From Brevibacillus formosus (GTDB lineage Bacteria; Bacillota; Bacilli; Brevibacillales; Brevibacillaceae), in NCBI RefSeq assembly GCF_003013405.1, contig NZ_PXZL01000028.1, forward strand, positions 1-37,120: 37,120 nt of DNA. The letters run 5' to 3'. Position 1 is the stretch's first letter. Every line of letters starts with the position of its first letter. This document shows positions 16,418-25,311 of this stretch, one piece after another. The notes beneath the pieces are model-generated. The model searched no databases. It saw only the letters and a list, made by a program, of their open reading frames with translations, and was not told the DNA's origin. Both the position numbers and the translations under genes were made by a program.

Positions 16418-17902
16418 TCAATGCGGCTCCACAGAAATTTCAGGGGCCTTCCACTCTGGGCAGGTTGCGTACAATTTCGATGCACTCTGTAGCAATTCCC
16501 TATCACGCCATCGTTTGCAGACACACTGAATGCCAATAGGAAGACCTTGCTCATCAAAACCGATCGGCATTGTCACGACCGGACTTCCTGTGACATTAAA
16601 CAGATTCGTATAAAAAGTCGTAGCTGCCCAGTAGTTTTGCGGGTTCTCGTCTACATACAGCGGCTTGGTATATATCGGCTTGTAGCCCCACATTCTCGAT
16701 TTTGCCATATGAGGAAAGGCTGTCGTGCAGCTGACTGGGCACAAGAACAAGTCACAGCCGGCCATGAATTGCTCGAAGTTGCGAATGAGCTGCTCCCGAA
16801 TGGTTAAGACACGCATGTAGTTTTTGAACGTCAGCGGAATGAGCATGGTAGCCGTGGGAACCTGACGATAGATCGGCATGGTGAGGAGATGAGCCAATCC
16901 TCTCATAAGGGTAGGCGTCGTGGAGTTTAACTCCGCGTCGATGATTTTTCCCCATGTTTCCCAAGTCTTGCGTACATCTAAAGGCGGTGCCGTCACTTGT
17001 TCTACGCGCATGCCTTGTTGCTCCAGTATTTTGACAAAGCGCCGCAACTGATCGCGAATGGCTCGACTCGTCGGGTAGCCGGGCAGCTCCTCTATCCAGC
17101 GAATGTGCAGGGGCTGATCGTTAAGAGGAGGGGGCAAGACTTGTGGACCATGAGGCAAGCCAGCGTTGCCGTTTCCACCACTAATGATGGAAAACGCCAC
17201 TTCCAAGTCTTCGATCGAACGGGCTAAAGGGCCATAGCAGGCCATATGACGAGACGAGGTATAATCAGACATTCCTTCAAAGCCGGGCATGTGTCCTGTT
17301 GACGGAACAGCTCCTTCAGTTGGCTTCAAGCTGAACACACCACAATAATGAGCGGGAACACGCAACGATCCCCCGATGTCACTCCCGATATCCAAATAAG
17401 AAAGTCCTGCGGCAACTGCAGCTGCCGAGCCTCCGCTGCTGCCTCCCGAAGTCCTTTCCTGATTCCACGGATTATTTGTCCTACCGTAAATATCGTTGTC
17501 TGTTTGGAGATCCATGAGCAGGGTAGAGACATTTGTTTTGCCAATCAAAACGGCTCCTGCCTGCTTCAGTCTGCGGACGATGGCTGCGTCATGCTGCGGA
17601 ATGTAGCCTTTTAGAGGGGGGAAGCCAGAAGTAGTGGGAAGTCCGGCTGTGGCAAAGGAATCCTTGATTGTGATCGGCACCCCGTGAAGGGGCCCCCGAA
17701 TGTTGCCTTCCGCCATTTCTTTGTCCGCTTGCTTCGCGGATTCGAGAGCAGCCTGCTCGTCACAAGCGACGATAGCGTTCAGTTTGCCATTAAGCGAGGC
17801 GATTCTTCTAAAGGTATGCTGGGTAGCTTCTTTGGCGCTTATTTTCCGCTCGCGAATCCAAGTCCCCATCTCCGTTGCCGTCAAATAGGTCAGTTCTTTC
17901 AT
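16418..17902 (-). CDS. amidase signature family hydrolase
   Basis: A 494-residue protein with the full Ser-cisSer-Lys triad of amidase signature enzymes: K80 in HGVPITIKDSF, cis-Ser S155 in the glycine/serine loop TSGGSSGGSAAAVAAG, and nucleophile S179 in GSDIGGSLRVPA. The 75- and 24-residue spacings agree with the family. The length is normal, and no GatB or GatC gene is near, so it is a stand-alone amidase rather than the tRNA amidotransferase subunit. ATG 17902 is preferred because AGGAG lies eight bases before it; the GTG three codons earlier abuts that site. It probably hydrolyses a small or xenobiotic amide; the substrate is unknown. The secreted DUF1254 gene lies about 95 bases downstream. 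Confidence 0.9.
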   Translation of the reverse strand: MKELTYLTATEMGTWIRERKISAKEATQHTFRRIASLNGKLNAIVACDEQAALESAKQADKEMAEGNIRGPLHGVPITIKDSFATAGLPTTSGFPPLKGYIPQHDAAIVRRLKQAGAVLIGKTNVSTLLMDLQTDNDIYGRTNNPWNQERTSGGSSGGSAAAVAAGLSYLDIGSDIGGSLRVPAHYCGVFSLKPTEGAVPSTGHMPGFEGMSDYTSSRHMACYGPLARSIEDLEVAFSIISGGNGNAGLPHGPQVLPPPLNDQPLHIRWIEELPGYPTSRAIRDQLRRFVKILEQQGMRVEQVTAPPLDVRKTWETWGKIIDAELNSTTPTLMRGLAHLLTMPIYRQVPTATMLIPLTFKNYMRVLTIREQLIRNFEQFMAGCDLFLCPVSCTTAFPHMAKSRMWGYKPIYTKPLYVDENPQNYWAATTFYTNLFNVTGSPVVTMPIGFDEQGLPIGIQCVCKRWRDRELLQSASKLYATCPEWKAPEISVEPH

Positions 17903-17981
17903 TCGATTCACTCCTTTTCACACGTCCAGCGTACGACAGGAAAACGAGGAAAACTTGATCGAAAATGCGAACCGCTACCGA

Positions 17982-18839
17982 CTACTCTCGGGCTAGAACG
18001 GGTATATAAATGAAGCAAAGTGAATCCGGATGTTCATTTCCAAGAAATCGGTGGTCGTAATATTCAAAATCATATCGGGCATAAAGCTGGTCGGATGCGG
18101 ATGCGTGTGCCATCCAGCTCCCGTATATGTATTGATACGTCAGCTTGAGATTTTGCACGGATCCTTTGTGAGGGAAGACGAGATAACCAGATGGAGGCAG
18201 CGCGAGCGATTCCAATCCGTCTGTCCCAATATGCTCGTCAGTGTGTATGCCAGCAAAATAGGCAAAGCTCAACGAAAGCCCGAAAGCATCCGGGTAGCGA
18301 AGGACCCCGTAACGCTTCTGGTTATTCTGCATGGCGATTTTCTGCCCCAGTCGTTTCCAGCAATGGACAATATCTATTGTCGAACGGGTAGCGGAGGAGT
18401 AGCCTACCAGGTTAAGTTCTTCGTGGGCAGGGACATAGACGGGCTCAATCGATTGCAGCTGAATATTTTCCAAATAAGGTAGCTCGATACGCTCCAGCAT
18501 GGTGTACCGCGGCATTTTTCCTGATCGGCGAAGTGCAGAAGGAGGCAGACCAAAGCGTTTCGTAAAGGCGCGAGTAAAGGCTTCGTGGGAATCAAAGCCA
18601 TATGTAAAGGCGACTTCTGTCACGCTCTTTTGTTCGAGCGACAGCACTTTGGCAGCCTCGGTCAAGCGCCTCTTCGAAATGTACTGGCCGACAGTTTCTC
18701 CTGTCACGTGAAAAAACAAGCGTTGAAAATGGTACTTGGAATATCCGGCTGCTGCTGCCACTTCATCGAGTGTGACTTTTTCCGTTAACTGCTTCTCGAT
18801 AAACGAGAGCGCATATGTTATTTGCTCCATATAGTTCAT
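17982..18839 (-). CDS. AraC-family regulator with GyrI-like effector domain
   Basis: A 285-residue protein with two N-terminal helix-turn-helix motifs: LDEVAAAAGYSKYHFQRLF (about 24-42) and VTEVAFTYGFDSHEAFTRAF (about 70-90). The family hallmark FGLPPSALRR follows. Residues 120-285 form a GyrI/Rob-type small-molecule-binding domain ending SLCFIYIPVLA. Such proteins often sense hydrophobic drugs or metabolites and activate efflux genes. ATG 18839 follows AGGTGA; the longer frame lacks a site. It could act on itself, on the amidase downstream or on the divergent dedA-like gene (inference from position). Confidence 0.88.
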   Translation of the reverse strand: MNYMEQITYALSFIEKQLTEKVTLDEVAAAAGYSKYHFQRLFFHVTGETVGQYISKRRLTEAAKVLSLEQKSVTEVAFTYGFDSHEAFTRAFTKRFGLPPSALRRSGKMPRYTMLERIELPYLENIQLQSIEPVYVPAHEELNLVGYSSATRSTIDIVHCWKRLGQKIAMQNNQKRYGVLRYPDAFGLSLSFAYFAGIHTDEHIGTDGLESLALPPSGYLVFPHKGSVQNLKLTYQYIYGSWMAHASASDQLYARYDFEYYDHRFLGNEHPDSLCFIYIPVLARE

Positions 18840-18878
18840 GACGTCACCTGAAAAAGGAAATAAGATCTTTTTTAGGAT

Positions 18879-18908
18879 ACCATATGCCCTGGTTTGAATT
18901 TTTGTAAA
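18879..18908 (-). promoter_or_regulatory. putative promoter of the AraC-type gene
   Basis: On the minus strand TTTACA, 18 bases, TATGGT, about 40 bases before ATG 18839. The -10 matches only four of six positions. Confidence 0.4.
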
Positions 18909-18974
18909 AAAGCCAGAATGCCAAAGAATAGGGAGAGAATACAATGAAGTAGGACAACATTTCTGGAGGTAGCC

Positions 18975-19574
18975 GTGGAGCAGCATTTGGATCTTTTTTT
19001 GATGAAATATGGATATGTCGGTATCTTTTTTTCGCTCACACTCGGTGTTATAGGGCTCCCCATACCCGATGAGGTACTAATGACGTACGCTGGCTATGCG
19101 GTTTCCCGCGGTGTTTTGTACATGCCGTTTACGGTGCTGAGTGCCTTTTTGGGAGCGGCAATAGGGATAACGATCAGCTATGCCATCGCGTGGAAGTGGG
19201 GGCTGCCGTTGCTTATGAAGGTTGGACCGTACTTGCATATTACGCCGAAAAAAATAGAGTCAACCCAAAAGCTGTTTGCTAAGTACGGTCCTTACCTGTT
19301 GCTCATCGGCTATTTTTTGCCTGGCGTCCGTCATATTACCGCCTATTTGGCAGGTGTCTCTACGATGGGGTTTCGACGATTCGCTTTTTTTGCTTACGCG
19401 GGTGCATTTCTTTGGAGTGTCACTTTTTTACTGTTGGGACAGACGCTTGAGAAAGAGTGGCTCAAAGTCGTCGTTTATATACGTCATTACGGCATCACAT
19501 TTTTGCTAATCGGTTCGGCGATTGGAATCATGGTTTATATTTGGATGAGGTACAGGCGTGACACCAGGACATAG
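18975..19574 (+). CDS. DedA family membrane protein
   Basis: A 199-residue polytopic protein with the DedA/SNARE-associated core. It has a re-entrant region around GLPIPDEVLMTYAGYAV, then YFLPGVRHITAYLAGVSTMGFRRFAFFAYAGAFLWS, which carries the conserved R of the G-x-R-xx-xx-AG motif. DedA proteins are membrane transporters or scramblases; some recycle undecaprenyl phosphate and help keep the proton motive force. The start is GTG 18975, with GGAGG six bases upstream. It is convergent with the VWA lipoprotein gene, with only 10 bases between the stops. Confidence 0.9.
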   Translation: MEQHLDLFLMKYGYVGIFFSLTLGVIGLPIPDEVLMTYAGYAVSRGVLYMPFTVLSAFLGAAIGITISYAIAWKWGLPLLMKVGPYLHITPKKIESTQKLFAKYGPYLLLIGYFLPGVRHITAYLAGVSTMGFRRFAFFAYAGAFLWSVTFLLLGQTLEKEWLKVVVYIRHYGITFLLIGSAIGIMVYIWMRYRRDTRT

Positions 19575-19584
19575 GGAACAAGCA

Positions 19585-21120
19585 TTAGTTCCTGCTGATT
19601 GCCATGCTATCTTTTACCAAGCGGACAAATTCGAGCTGTTCCTCTCCGGTGGCTGTGGCTTCCGCCAGTTTGAGTACATCGGCAAGGGAGCTTCTTTCGG
19701 CATACGGACTCTCCCGCAATATTTCCCCGTATTCTGCTACAGCAGCAAGGAACGCTACTCCAGGAGACAAGGCATTTTGCACCTTTACGGGTTCGGAGAT
19801 TTCCTCTACTTTTTGGGAAGAGGTATTATGATAGCGCACGCGAACCGTCCCGAGATCTGAATGGGCAGGGGAAGCGAGCTTCACTTCATAAAGAGCGGTC
19901 ACACTATGGCCTGCGCCAATCTCGCCCGCATCTGTCTTGTCGTTGCGAAAATCTTTGTCGCGGACATCGCGGTTCTCATAACCGATCAAGCGATACGAGT
20001 CTACCTTTTTAGGATCGAATTCTACTTGGATTTTTACGTCACGAGCGATCGTTTGGAGGGTGCCCGTCAATGATTCCGTAAAAATGCGGCGCGCCTCGGA
20101 AAACGTATCGATGTAGGCGTAGTTGCCTTCTCCCTTATTCGCTAATTGCTCCATCAGGACATCATTGTAATTCCCCATTCCAAAGCCAAAGGTGCTCAAG
20201 TAAATGTCTTTTCGCGCATAGTCCTCAATCGAACGCAAAATGCCCTCGGCTCCTGTTTCTCCTACATTGGCGACCCCGTCTGAGCATAAAATCACCCTGT
20301 TAATGGCATTAGGCTTGAAGGAACGGGCCGCCATTTCATAACCGAGCACCAGTCCTTCTTCCGCATTGGTGGAGCCTTCGGGTTGCAGATCATCGATGGC
20401 TGATAAAATCGCCTGTTTGTCTTCGGCAGAGGTTGAGGGCAAAAGAACGCGTCCCTCTGATCCGTAGACAACGATTCCTACTGAGTCAGTAGGTTGGAGT
20501 TGATCGACAAGAACATGTAGGCTTTTTTTCACCAGCTCTAATCGGTTCTCCCGATTCATAGAGCCAGATACGTCAATGACAAAAACGAGATTAGCGGGCT
20601 TCCGCTCTTCTGCGCGTAATTCCTTTCCTTTGATCCCGATTCGCACTACTTGAAGATTTTTTTGAAAGGGAGAGGGGCCACTGTCGGCCTGAATCGCAAA
20701 TGTCTGATCGGTTGGCGCGGGATACGAAGTAGGGAAGAAGTTGATGAATTCCTCCACCCGAACGGCTTCTGCTGGCGGGAGAGTCCCGTCTTTAATAAAA
20801 TTGCGCATTATGGTGTAAGAGGCGGTGTCCACATCAGCGGCAAAAGTAGACAGAGGGTCCTTCGCCGCAGAGACAAATTGGTTGGTGCCGTAATCTTTGA
20901 AGTACATGTCATTGGGGAGGGGATCGACCGATTTTTTTAGCGCGTAATCAGCTAGTTGGCTGGGAGGACTTGGACTGGAGGCTACCTGATTGCTTTGACC
21001 CTGCTCTGCTGCTGGTTTGTTTTCGCTTTCGCTTCTAGATACGAACTGTACGCTCGAGCTGCATCCGATCAGGGATGCAACCAATATGGTGATGGCACTG
21101 GTTTTCACGATTTTTCTCAT
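19585..21120 (-). CDS. VWA-domain lipoprotein, YfbK type
   Basis: A 511-residue exported protein. Residues 1-19 are a lipoprotein signal, SLIGC, with C20 as the modified residue, and a Ser/Pro/Gln-rich linker follows. An N-terminal YfbK domain contains TFAADVDTASYTIMRNFI and VRVEEFINFF. A von Willebrand A domain (about 175-350) has an intact metal site, DVSGSM with later Thr and Asp positions (GSTNAEEGL, CSDGVANVG). A C-terminal DUF3520-type domain ends TATGEEQLEFVRLVK. Homologues are extracytoplasmic metal-dependent adhesion proteins of unknown partner. AAGGGGGAAT precedes ATG 21120. An ECF-type promoter lies upstream (separate entry), which would fit an envelope-stress role. Confidence 0.9.
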   Translation of the reverse strand: MRKIVKTSAITILVASLIGCSSSVQFVSRSESENKPAAEQGQSNQVASSPSPPSQLADYALKKSVDPLPNDMYFKDYGTNQFVSAAKDPLSTFAADVDTASYTIMRNFIKDGTLPPAEAVRVEEFINFFPTSYPAPTDQTFAIQADSGPSPFQKNLQVVRIGIKGKELRAEERKPANLVFVIDVSGSMNRENRLELVKKSLHVLVDQLQPTDSVGIVVYGSEGRVLLPSTSAEDKQAILSAIDDLQPEGSTNAEEGLVLGYEMAARSFKPNAINRVILCSDGVANVGETGAEGILRSIEDYARKDIYLSTFGFGMGNYNDVLMEQLANKGEGNYAYIDTFSEARRIFTESLTGTLQTIARDVKIQVEFDPKKVDSYRLIGYENRDVRDKDFRNDKTDAGEIGAGHSVTALYEVKLASPAHSDLGTVRVRYHNTSSQKVEEISEPVKVQNALSPGVAFLAAVAEYGEILRESPYAERSSLADVLKLAEATATGEEQLEFVRLVKDSMAISRN

Positions 21121-21147
21121 CTTTTGTTATTCCCCCTTTGCCTATGT

Positions 21148-21173
21148 GACGTGGTAAAAAAAGGAATGTTACA
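21148..21173 (-). promoter_or_regulatory. putative ECF sigma (SigX/SigM-like) promoter
   Basis: On the minus strand TGTAAC (21173-21168), 16 bases including a T run, then CGTC (21151-21148). This fits the TGwAAC-N16/17-CGwC pattern of Bacillus extracytoplasmic-function sigma factors. It lies about 28 bases before the start codon of the VWA lipoprotein gene. Confidence 0.5.
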
Positions 21174-21209
21174 TAAGAGGAGAAGTAGGCTTGTCCGAAG
21201 TAAGAGCTT

Positions 21210-21255
21210 CACTCGCAACGACAGCCAGGATCGAGTCGTAGCTGTGCTCCGAGTG
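21210..21255 (-). other. hairpin between collagen-like and VWA genes
   Basis: CACTCG (21210-21215) pairs with CGAGTG (21250-21255), with ACAGC/GCTGT inside. It lies just after the collagen-like gene stop on the minus strand, but no T run follows, so its role as a terminator is doubtful. Confidence 0.4.
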
Positions 21256-21276
21256 GCGAGATGGATTATGTTTGGT

Positions 21277-22125
21277 TTAGTCGGCAATCTTCACTAAAGT
21301 GAGGAAGCCGGTCACCGTCGTCGTTCCGTCTGCGAAGCTTTGCAAAAACTGGTCTGCGATACCTCCCGTACGGAATATGTCTACGATGTCTCCTGCTGCT
21401 AATCGTGTGAAAGAGGTAACCATGCCGAATGCATTTCCATCCACTGCACTATCCGCACTGCTTGAAGTTCCAGCAGAACCCGTAATATTGGTGCCATTCC
21501 TCCTGATAATGAATGACACTTCACTCTCCTGTGCAGCAGTAACACGATAGCTGATGAGATAGATGCCGCTTGCAGGTACGGTCACTTGTCCGCCAGCGAG
21601 TAAAAAGCCAAGTGAATTGTCTGCATTCGACACATTAAGCGGGACGATCGTATTTGGCGAAATATCGATAGCGGAGGATAGCCAGAAGTTACCGAAAACA
21701 CTGGAAACAGTACCTGTTGCTCCTGTTATACCCGTGGCTCCTGTAGCTCCCGTAACGCCAATAGCACCAGTAGCACCCGTTCCCCCTGGTAGACCAGTGG
21801 CTCCCGTTGGTCCTGTGAGACTATCGATAAACGATGCTGTTAATACGGAATTCAGCTTGTTGTTCAGCAGAATGTCTTTCTTTGTGATCTCTCTGAGCGT
21901 ATTTACTACGCTAGAATTCACGTTTAGCAAATCACTAATGGTTGCAGGGGGACCTGTTAATCCTGGAAGCGTACCAAGGACATATTGAAGCTTTTCTGCC
22001 TCTGCGTTAATGATATGACTTAACCCAAGCTCTTCCAATGCGATCGATGCGAGTAGCAAGTTTACGACTTGGCTTTGGGTAATGGTGAACAGCGGCGTAA
22101 TGTTGGGGATATTTGCTTGTGACAA
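21277..22125 (-). CDS. collagen-like spore-surface-type protein
   Basis: A 282-residue protein in three parts. Residues 1-105 form a helical N-terminal domain with [13 protein letters not shown] and [19 protein letters not shown], a pattern I associate with Firmicutes collagen-like spore proteins. A short G-x-T stalk spans about 105-140 ([16 protein letters not shown]...). A C-terminal BclA-like beta domain has [18 protein letters not shown] and ends [11 protein letters not shown]. Translation starts at TTG 22125: AAAGGAGG is nine bases upstream and no ATG is available. The stalk is much shorter than in exosporium filament proteins. Localisation to the spore surface is inferred. It is divergent from the MoxR operon. 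Confidence 0.85.
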   Translation of the reverse strand: MSQANIPNITPLFTITQSQVVNLLLASIALEELGLSHIINAEAEKLQYVLGTLPGLTGPPATISDLLNVNSSVVNTLREITKKDILLNNKLNSVLTASFIDSLTGPTGATGLPGGTGATGAIGVTGATGATGITGATGTVSSVFGNFWLSSAIDISPNTIVPLNVSNADNSLGFLLAGGQVTVPASGIYLISYRVTAAQESEVSFIIRRNGTNITGSAGTSSSADSAVDGNAFGMVTSFTRLAAGDIVDIFRTGGIADQFLQSFADGTTTVTGFLTLVKIAD

Positions 22126-22323
22126 ATGAAACGTCCTCCTTTATTTATGTCTTTTCATCCTATTCCGGTACCGTGCAGAAGGGGCTTGGTCGGTTGCTCT
22201 TTATTCAATCTTCTTGTAATATTAGGAAATATTTGTGGTGTGACGGTCGCTCTAGTCAATGGAAATCAATCATGAAAAGAGGTAGATTGCTGCAAAAATC
22301 AATCAAACAAGAGAGGTTATGAA

Positions 22324-23388
22324 ATGAATCTAGGCATTCAAGTAACGCAAAATCAACTGATGGATGTGCTGCTAAACGTTGCAGTAGCTCGTCCAGTATT
22401 TATTTGGGGCGCACCAGGAATCGGCAAGTCGTCTCTCGTCGAGGCGTTTGCTGAGCAGGTGGGCCTGCCTTGCGTATCGTTATTGGGCAGTCAGCTCGCA
22501 CCTGAGGATATTATCGGTGTTCCACAGATCGTAGATGGGAAAAGCAGATTTTGCCCACCTGCGCAAATTGCGCGAGAAGAACCGTACTGCTTGTTTCTTG
22601 ACGAATTGAATGCATGCTCGCAAGAAGTGCAAAAGGCGTTTTACAGTCTGATTCATGAGCGGAGAATCGGGGATTACCATCTGCCAGAAGGGTCCATTGT
22701 GATTGGAGCAGGAAACCGCGCGCAGGACAGCGCGATTGTCAAACCGATGTCGTCTGCTCTGATCAACCGGATGTTCCATGTCCAATTGCTAGTTTCGTAT
22801 GAACAATGGATGAATTGGGCGTACAGCAACGGAATCCATTCCTATGTGCTGCAATTTTTGGAGGTTCGCCCGGACTATTTGTGGTCGCAGCCACCAAAGA
22901 GCGAGGAGCCGTTTTCTACTCCGCGTTCCTGGCACATGCTCTCTGATGCCCTGAACGAATTTGGTGAGAACTTGACGACAGAGATGGTGGGGGTTCTGGC
23001 CTACGGATGCTTGACGCCGCAGCATGCGTCACAATTTCGGGCTTTTCACAAGAACATTCAAGGCAAATACCAGCTCAACCGTATTTTGGAGGGAGAGGCT
23101 TCATTCCCAACGGCTCCAGAGGATCGAGATGTACTGTATTTTCTGGCCGATTCTTTCCGTTCGCAGATCAAAAAAGAACTGCCAGCGGATAAAGCTTCTG
23201 TGGGGGAGCAGCATAAACGGTTTGCACACCGAGCGAAGGCTCTCTTAAAGGAGCTCGCTTCCATCTCTCTGGAAATGGCGCAGATGGTAGTAGCGCGGCA
23301 CGAGGATGGCGACGGATTGCCAGACTGGTTCGTAGTGGAGGTAATTCGCGATTTACCACGATTGGCCATGGACAGGAAGGGCAAATAG
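22324..23388 (+). CDS. MoxR-type AAA+ ATPase
   Basis: A 354-residue ATPase of the MoxR/AAA_5 group. Walker A is GAPGIGKS (29-36), Walker B is CLFLDELN (D93/E94), sensor 1 is IGAGNR (N131), and SALINRMFHV provides the arginine finger region. The C-terminal 150 residues are a helical lid. GAGAGG precedes ATG 22324. It is followed after three bases by a metallopeptidase-VWA protein, so the two are surely cotranscribed. MoxR ATPases act as chaperones that remodel or load metal into VWA partners; here the partner is the next gene. Confidence 0.9.
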   Translation: MNLGIQVTQNQLMDVLLNVAVARPVFIWGAPGIGKSSLVEAFAEQVGLPCVSLLGSQLAPEDIIGVPQIVDGKSRFCPPAQIAREEPYCLFLDELNACSQEVQKAFYSLIHERRIGDYHLPEGSIVIGAGNRAQDSAIVKPMSSALINRMFHVQLLVSYEQWMNWAYSNGIHSYVLQFLEVRPDYLWSQPPKSEEPFSTPRSWHMLSDALNEFGENLTTEMVGVLAYGCLTPQHASQFRAFHKNIQGKYQLNRILEGEASFPTAPEDRDVLYFLADSFRSQIKKELPADKASVGEQHKRFAHRAKALLKELASISLEMAQMVVARHEDGDGLPDWFVVEVIRDLPRLAMDRKGK

Positions 23389-23391
23389 CCA

Positions 23392-25191
23392 ATGGCCAGA
23401 GGAGTTCAAAACGACCCGTCGACGCAAAACTACGAGCAGGCCGTCCATTTTTTGAGTCATCACCCGATGTTTGGTCCGCTGTCATCGCGAGCGCACTTTA
23501 TTCGTTCTGAGCGAAGTATTTGCCCGGATAACGGCTGGGTAGTCGTGACCCGGGAAGGCAGCTTGTACGCGCATCCGAAGCGCAGAGGGGAAGTCGGGGA
23601 ATGGATTTATGTTTTCGCACATGCGCTGCTGCATTTGGGCTTCGGACATTTTGTGGAAAAAGAGCAGCCGATTTTGTGGAATATCGCATGCGATTGTTAT
23701 ATTACGCGTTTTTTGAGAGACATGAAGCTGGGGAAGCCTCCTGCCGAAATGGCCTTTGAGCTGGATAAATCGGGAAAGAGTGAAGAAGAGCTGTATGAAT
23801 GGTTCGTGGAGCATGGGGTGCCGGAGCATTTGAAGCTGTTTGGAACGGGCGGGGAAAAACAGGCAGATATGCTTTTCTCGGATAAATACGTTCGGTACAC
23901 CTACAATCGAGACGTGAAGTGGGAGCGGCTCTTGGGGATCGGGCTGGCGCAAGCAGTGCAAAGTGCTGTCAGCGTAGCGGCCGGCTATTCCGATGCTCTC
24001 GGGAATGAAGAGAACCAGCTGTCCGAGGCACAAAAGGCCAAGCGCTGGTTCATCAATCATTATCCTTTACTGGCTTCCTTAGCGAGTCATTTCACGATTA
24101 TCGAGGATTCGCAGATCTGTCAACGACTGCAAATCTCGGTGGCTGCTATCGATGTTACATCCAACGAAATCTTCATCAATCCTGCGGCGGGCTTGGATGA
24201 AGAGGAATGCAAATTCGTGATGGCACACGAGCTCTTGCACGCAGGACTTCGCCACCATGAGCGCTGCCAAGGTCGAGACCCGTATTACTGGAACGTCAGC
24301 TGCGATTACGTGATTAATCAATGGCTGATGGAGCTCGGTGTGGGACGATTTCCGCAAATTGGCGGACTGTACGATCCAGATTTGAAGGGTTTGTCGGCAG
24401 AGGCCATTTACGATCGAATCGTGACGGACATGCGTACGTATCGCAAGCTTTACACCTTACGAGGAATCGGCATGGGCGATATTCTGGATGGCGACGATCC
24501 GCGTTTTTGGGAAAAGGGTCCAGGAACGACGCTGGATGACTTTTATCGCAATGCGATGTCGCAAGGCTTGATCTACCACCAGGAGAGGGGACGAGGGCTT
24601 TTACCTGCGGGTTTGGTAGAAGAGATTCGCGCCTTGGGGCAACCGCCTATTCCGTGGGATGTTCAGCTCGCCCGTTGGTTTGACGAGCATTTCCCGCCGT
24701 TGGAAAAGAGTCGCACGTATGCAAGGGCAAGCCGCAGACAGTCCTCTACACCTGACATTGCCCGTCCAGCCTGGAGCTTTCGGGAAACGGATCAGCTGGC
24801 ACGCACGTTTGGCGTCGTGATCGATACATCCGGCTCGATGGATACCAAGCTGCTCGGCAAAGCATTGGGGGCGATCGCGAGCTACAGTGAAGCGAGAGAT
24901 GTTCCGTATGCGCGCGTGGTCTTTTGTGATGCGCAGGCGTATGATGCGGGCTACCTTTCTCCCGAGGACATTGCAGGTCGCGTCAAAGTAAAAGGACGCG
25001 GGGGAACGATTCTGCAGCCGGGCATTGACATGCTGGAGAAAGCAACCGACTTTCCGAAGGACGGACCGATTTTGATCATTACCGATGGGGAATGTGATCG
25101 GATTAAAGTAACTCGCAGTCATGCCATCATGCTGCCGAAGGGGAGTAACCTGCCGTTCGTGGCAAGAGGACCGGTATTTCGAATGGAATAG
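23392..25191 (+). CDS. duplicated metallopeptidase plus VWA protein (DUF2201-like)
   Basis: A 599-residue cytosolic protein. A unit of about 125 residues occurs twice. Copy 1 (about 17-140) has F20, H77-ALL-H81, H86 and W96-N-x-x-C100-D101. Copy 2 (about 217-346) has F220, H279-ELL-H283, H288 and W300-N-x-x-C304-D305. Copy 2 keeps the HExxH zinc-peptidase motif; in copy 1 the catalytic Glu is Ala78, so it should bind but not cleave. Each copy is followed by a similar helix (KSEEELYEWFVEHG, LSAEAIYDRIVTDM). The C-terminal VWA-like domain (about 470-590) has DTSGSMD, the Thr of GRGGTIL and the Asp of ITDGECD, an intact MIDAS. ATG 23392 is three bases after the ATPase stop. It is likely activated or remodelled by the MoxR ATPase; substrates are unknown. 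Confidence 0.88.
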   Translation: MARGVQNDPSTQNYEQAVHFLSHHPMFGPLSSRAHFIRSERSICPDNGWVVVTREGSLYAHPKRRGEVGEWIYVFAHALLHLGFGHFVEKEQPILWNIACDCYITRFLRDMKLGKPPAEMAFELDKSGKSEEELYEWFVEHGVPEHLKLFGTGGEKQADMLFSDKYVRYTYNRDVKWERLLGIGLAQAVQSAVSVAAGYSDALGNEENQLSEAQKAKRWFINHYPLLASLASHFTIIEDSQICQRLQISVAAIDVTSNEIFINPAAGLDEEECKFVMAHELLHAGLRHHERCQGRDPYYWNVSCDYVINQWLMELGVGRFPQIGGLYDPDLKGLSAEAIYDRIVTDMRTYRKLYTLRGIGMGDILDGDDPRFWEKGPGTTLDDFYRNAMSQGLIYHQERGRGLLPAGLVEEIRALGQPPIPWDVQLARWFDEHFPPLEKSRTYARASRRQSSTPDIARPAWSFRETDQLARTFGVVIDTSGSMDTKLLGKALGAIASYSEARDVPYARVVFCDAQAYDAGYLSPEDIAGRVKVKGRGGTILQPGIDMLEKATDFPKDGPILIITDGECDRIKVTRSHAIMLPKGSNLPFVARGPVFRME

Positions 25192-25200
25192 CAGGATTTG

Positions 25201-25227
25201 GGCTCCGTATCGTTGCGGAGCCTTTTT
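25201..25227 (+). terminator. terminator of the MoxR-VWA operon
   Basis: GGCTCCG (25201-25207) pairs with CGGAGCC (25216-25222), followed by five T, nine bases after the stop. Confidence 0.88.
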
Positions 25228-25311
25228 CACGATCTTTTTACAATGAAAGGGGAGGAAAAGCGATAAAATAACTTGTATGATGAAGCGGAAAGTGGAGAGG
25301 TGTACAGCTCA

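Noticed and set aside
17326..17614. Open frames on both strands inside the amidase gene
   Set aside because: They follow the codon bias of the amidase in other frames and have no ribosome sites; the amidase itself has complete catalytic motifs.
22126..22140. CATAAATA just upstream of the collagen-like gene as a SigK/SigE -10
   Set aside because: It overlaps the ribosome binding site, so transcription would start inside or after it; no fitting -35 was found.
22113..22322. 69-codon open frame on the plus strand before the MoxR gene
   Set aside because: It begins inside the start of the collagen-like gene and covers that gene's ribosome site; only a 16-codon end (from 22272) lies in free space, without a binding site.
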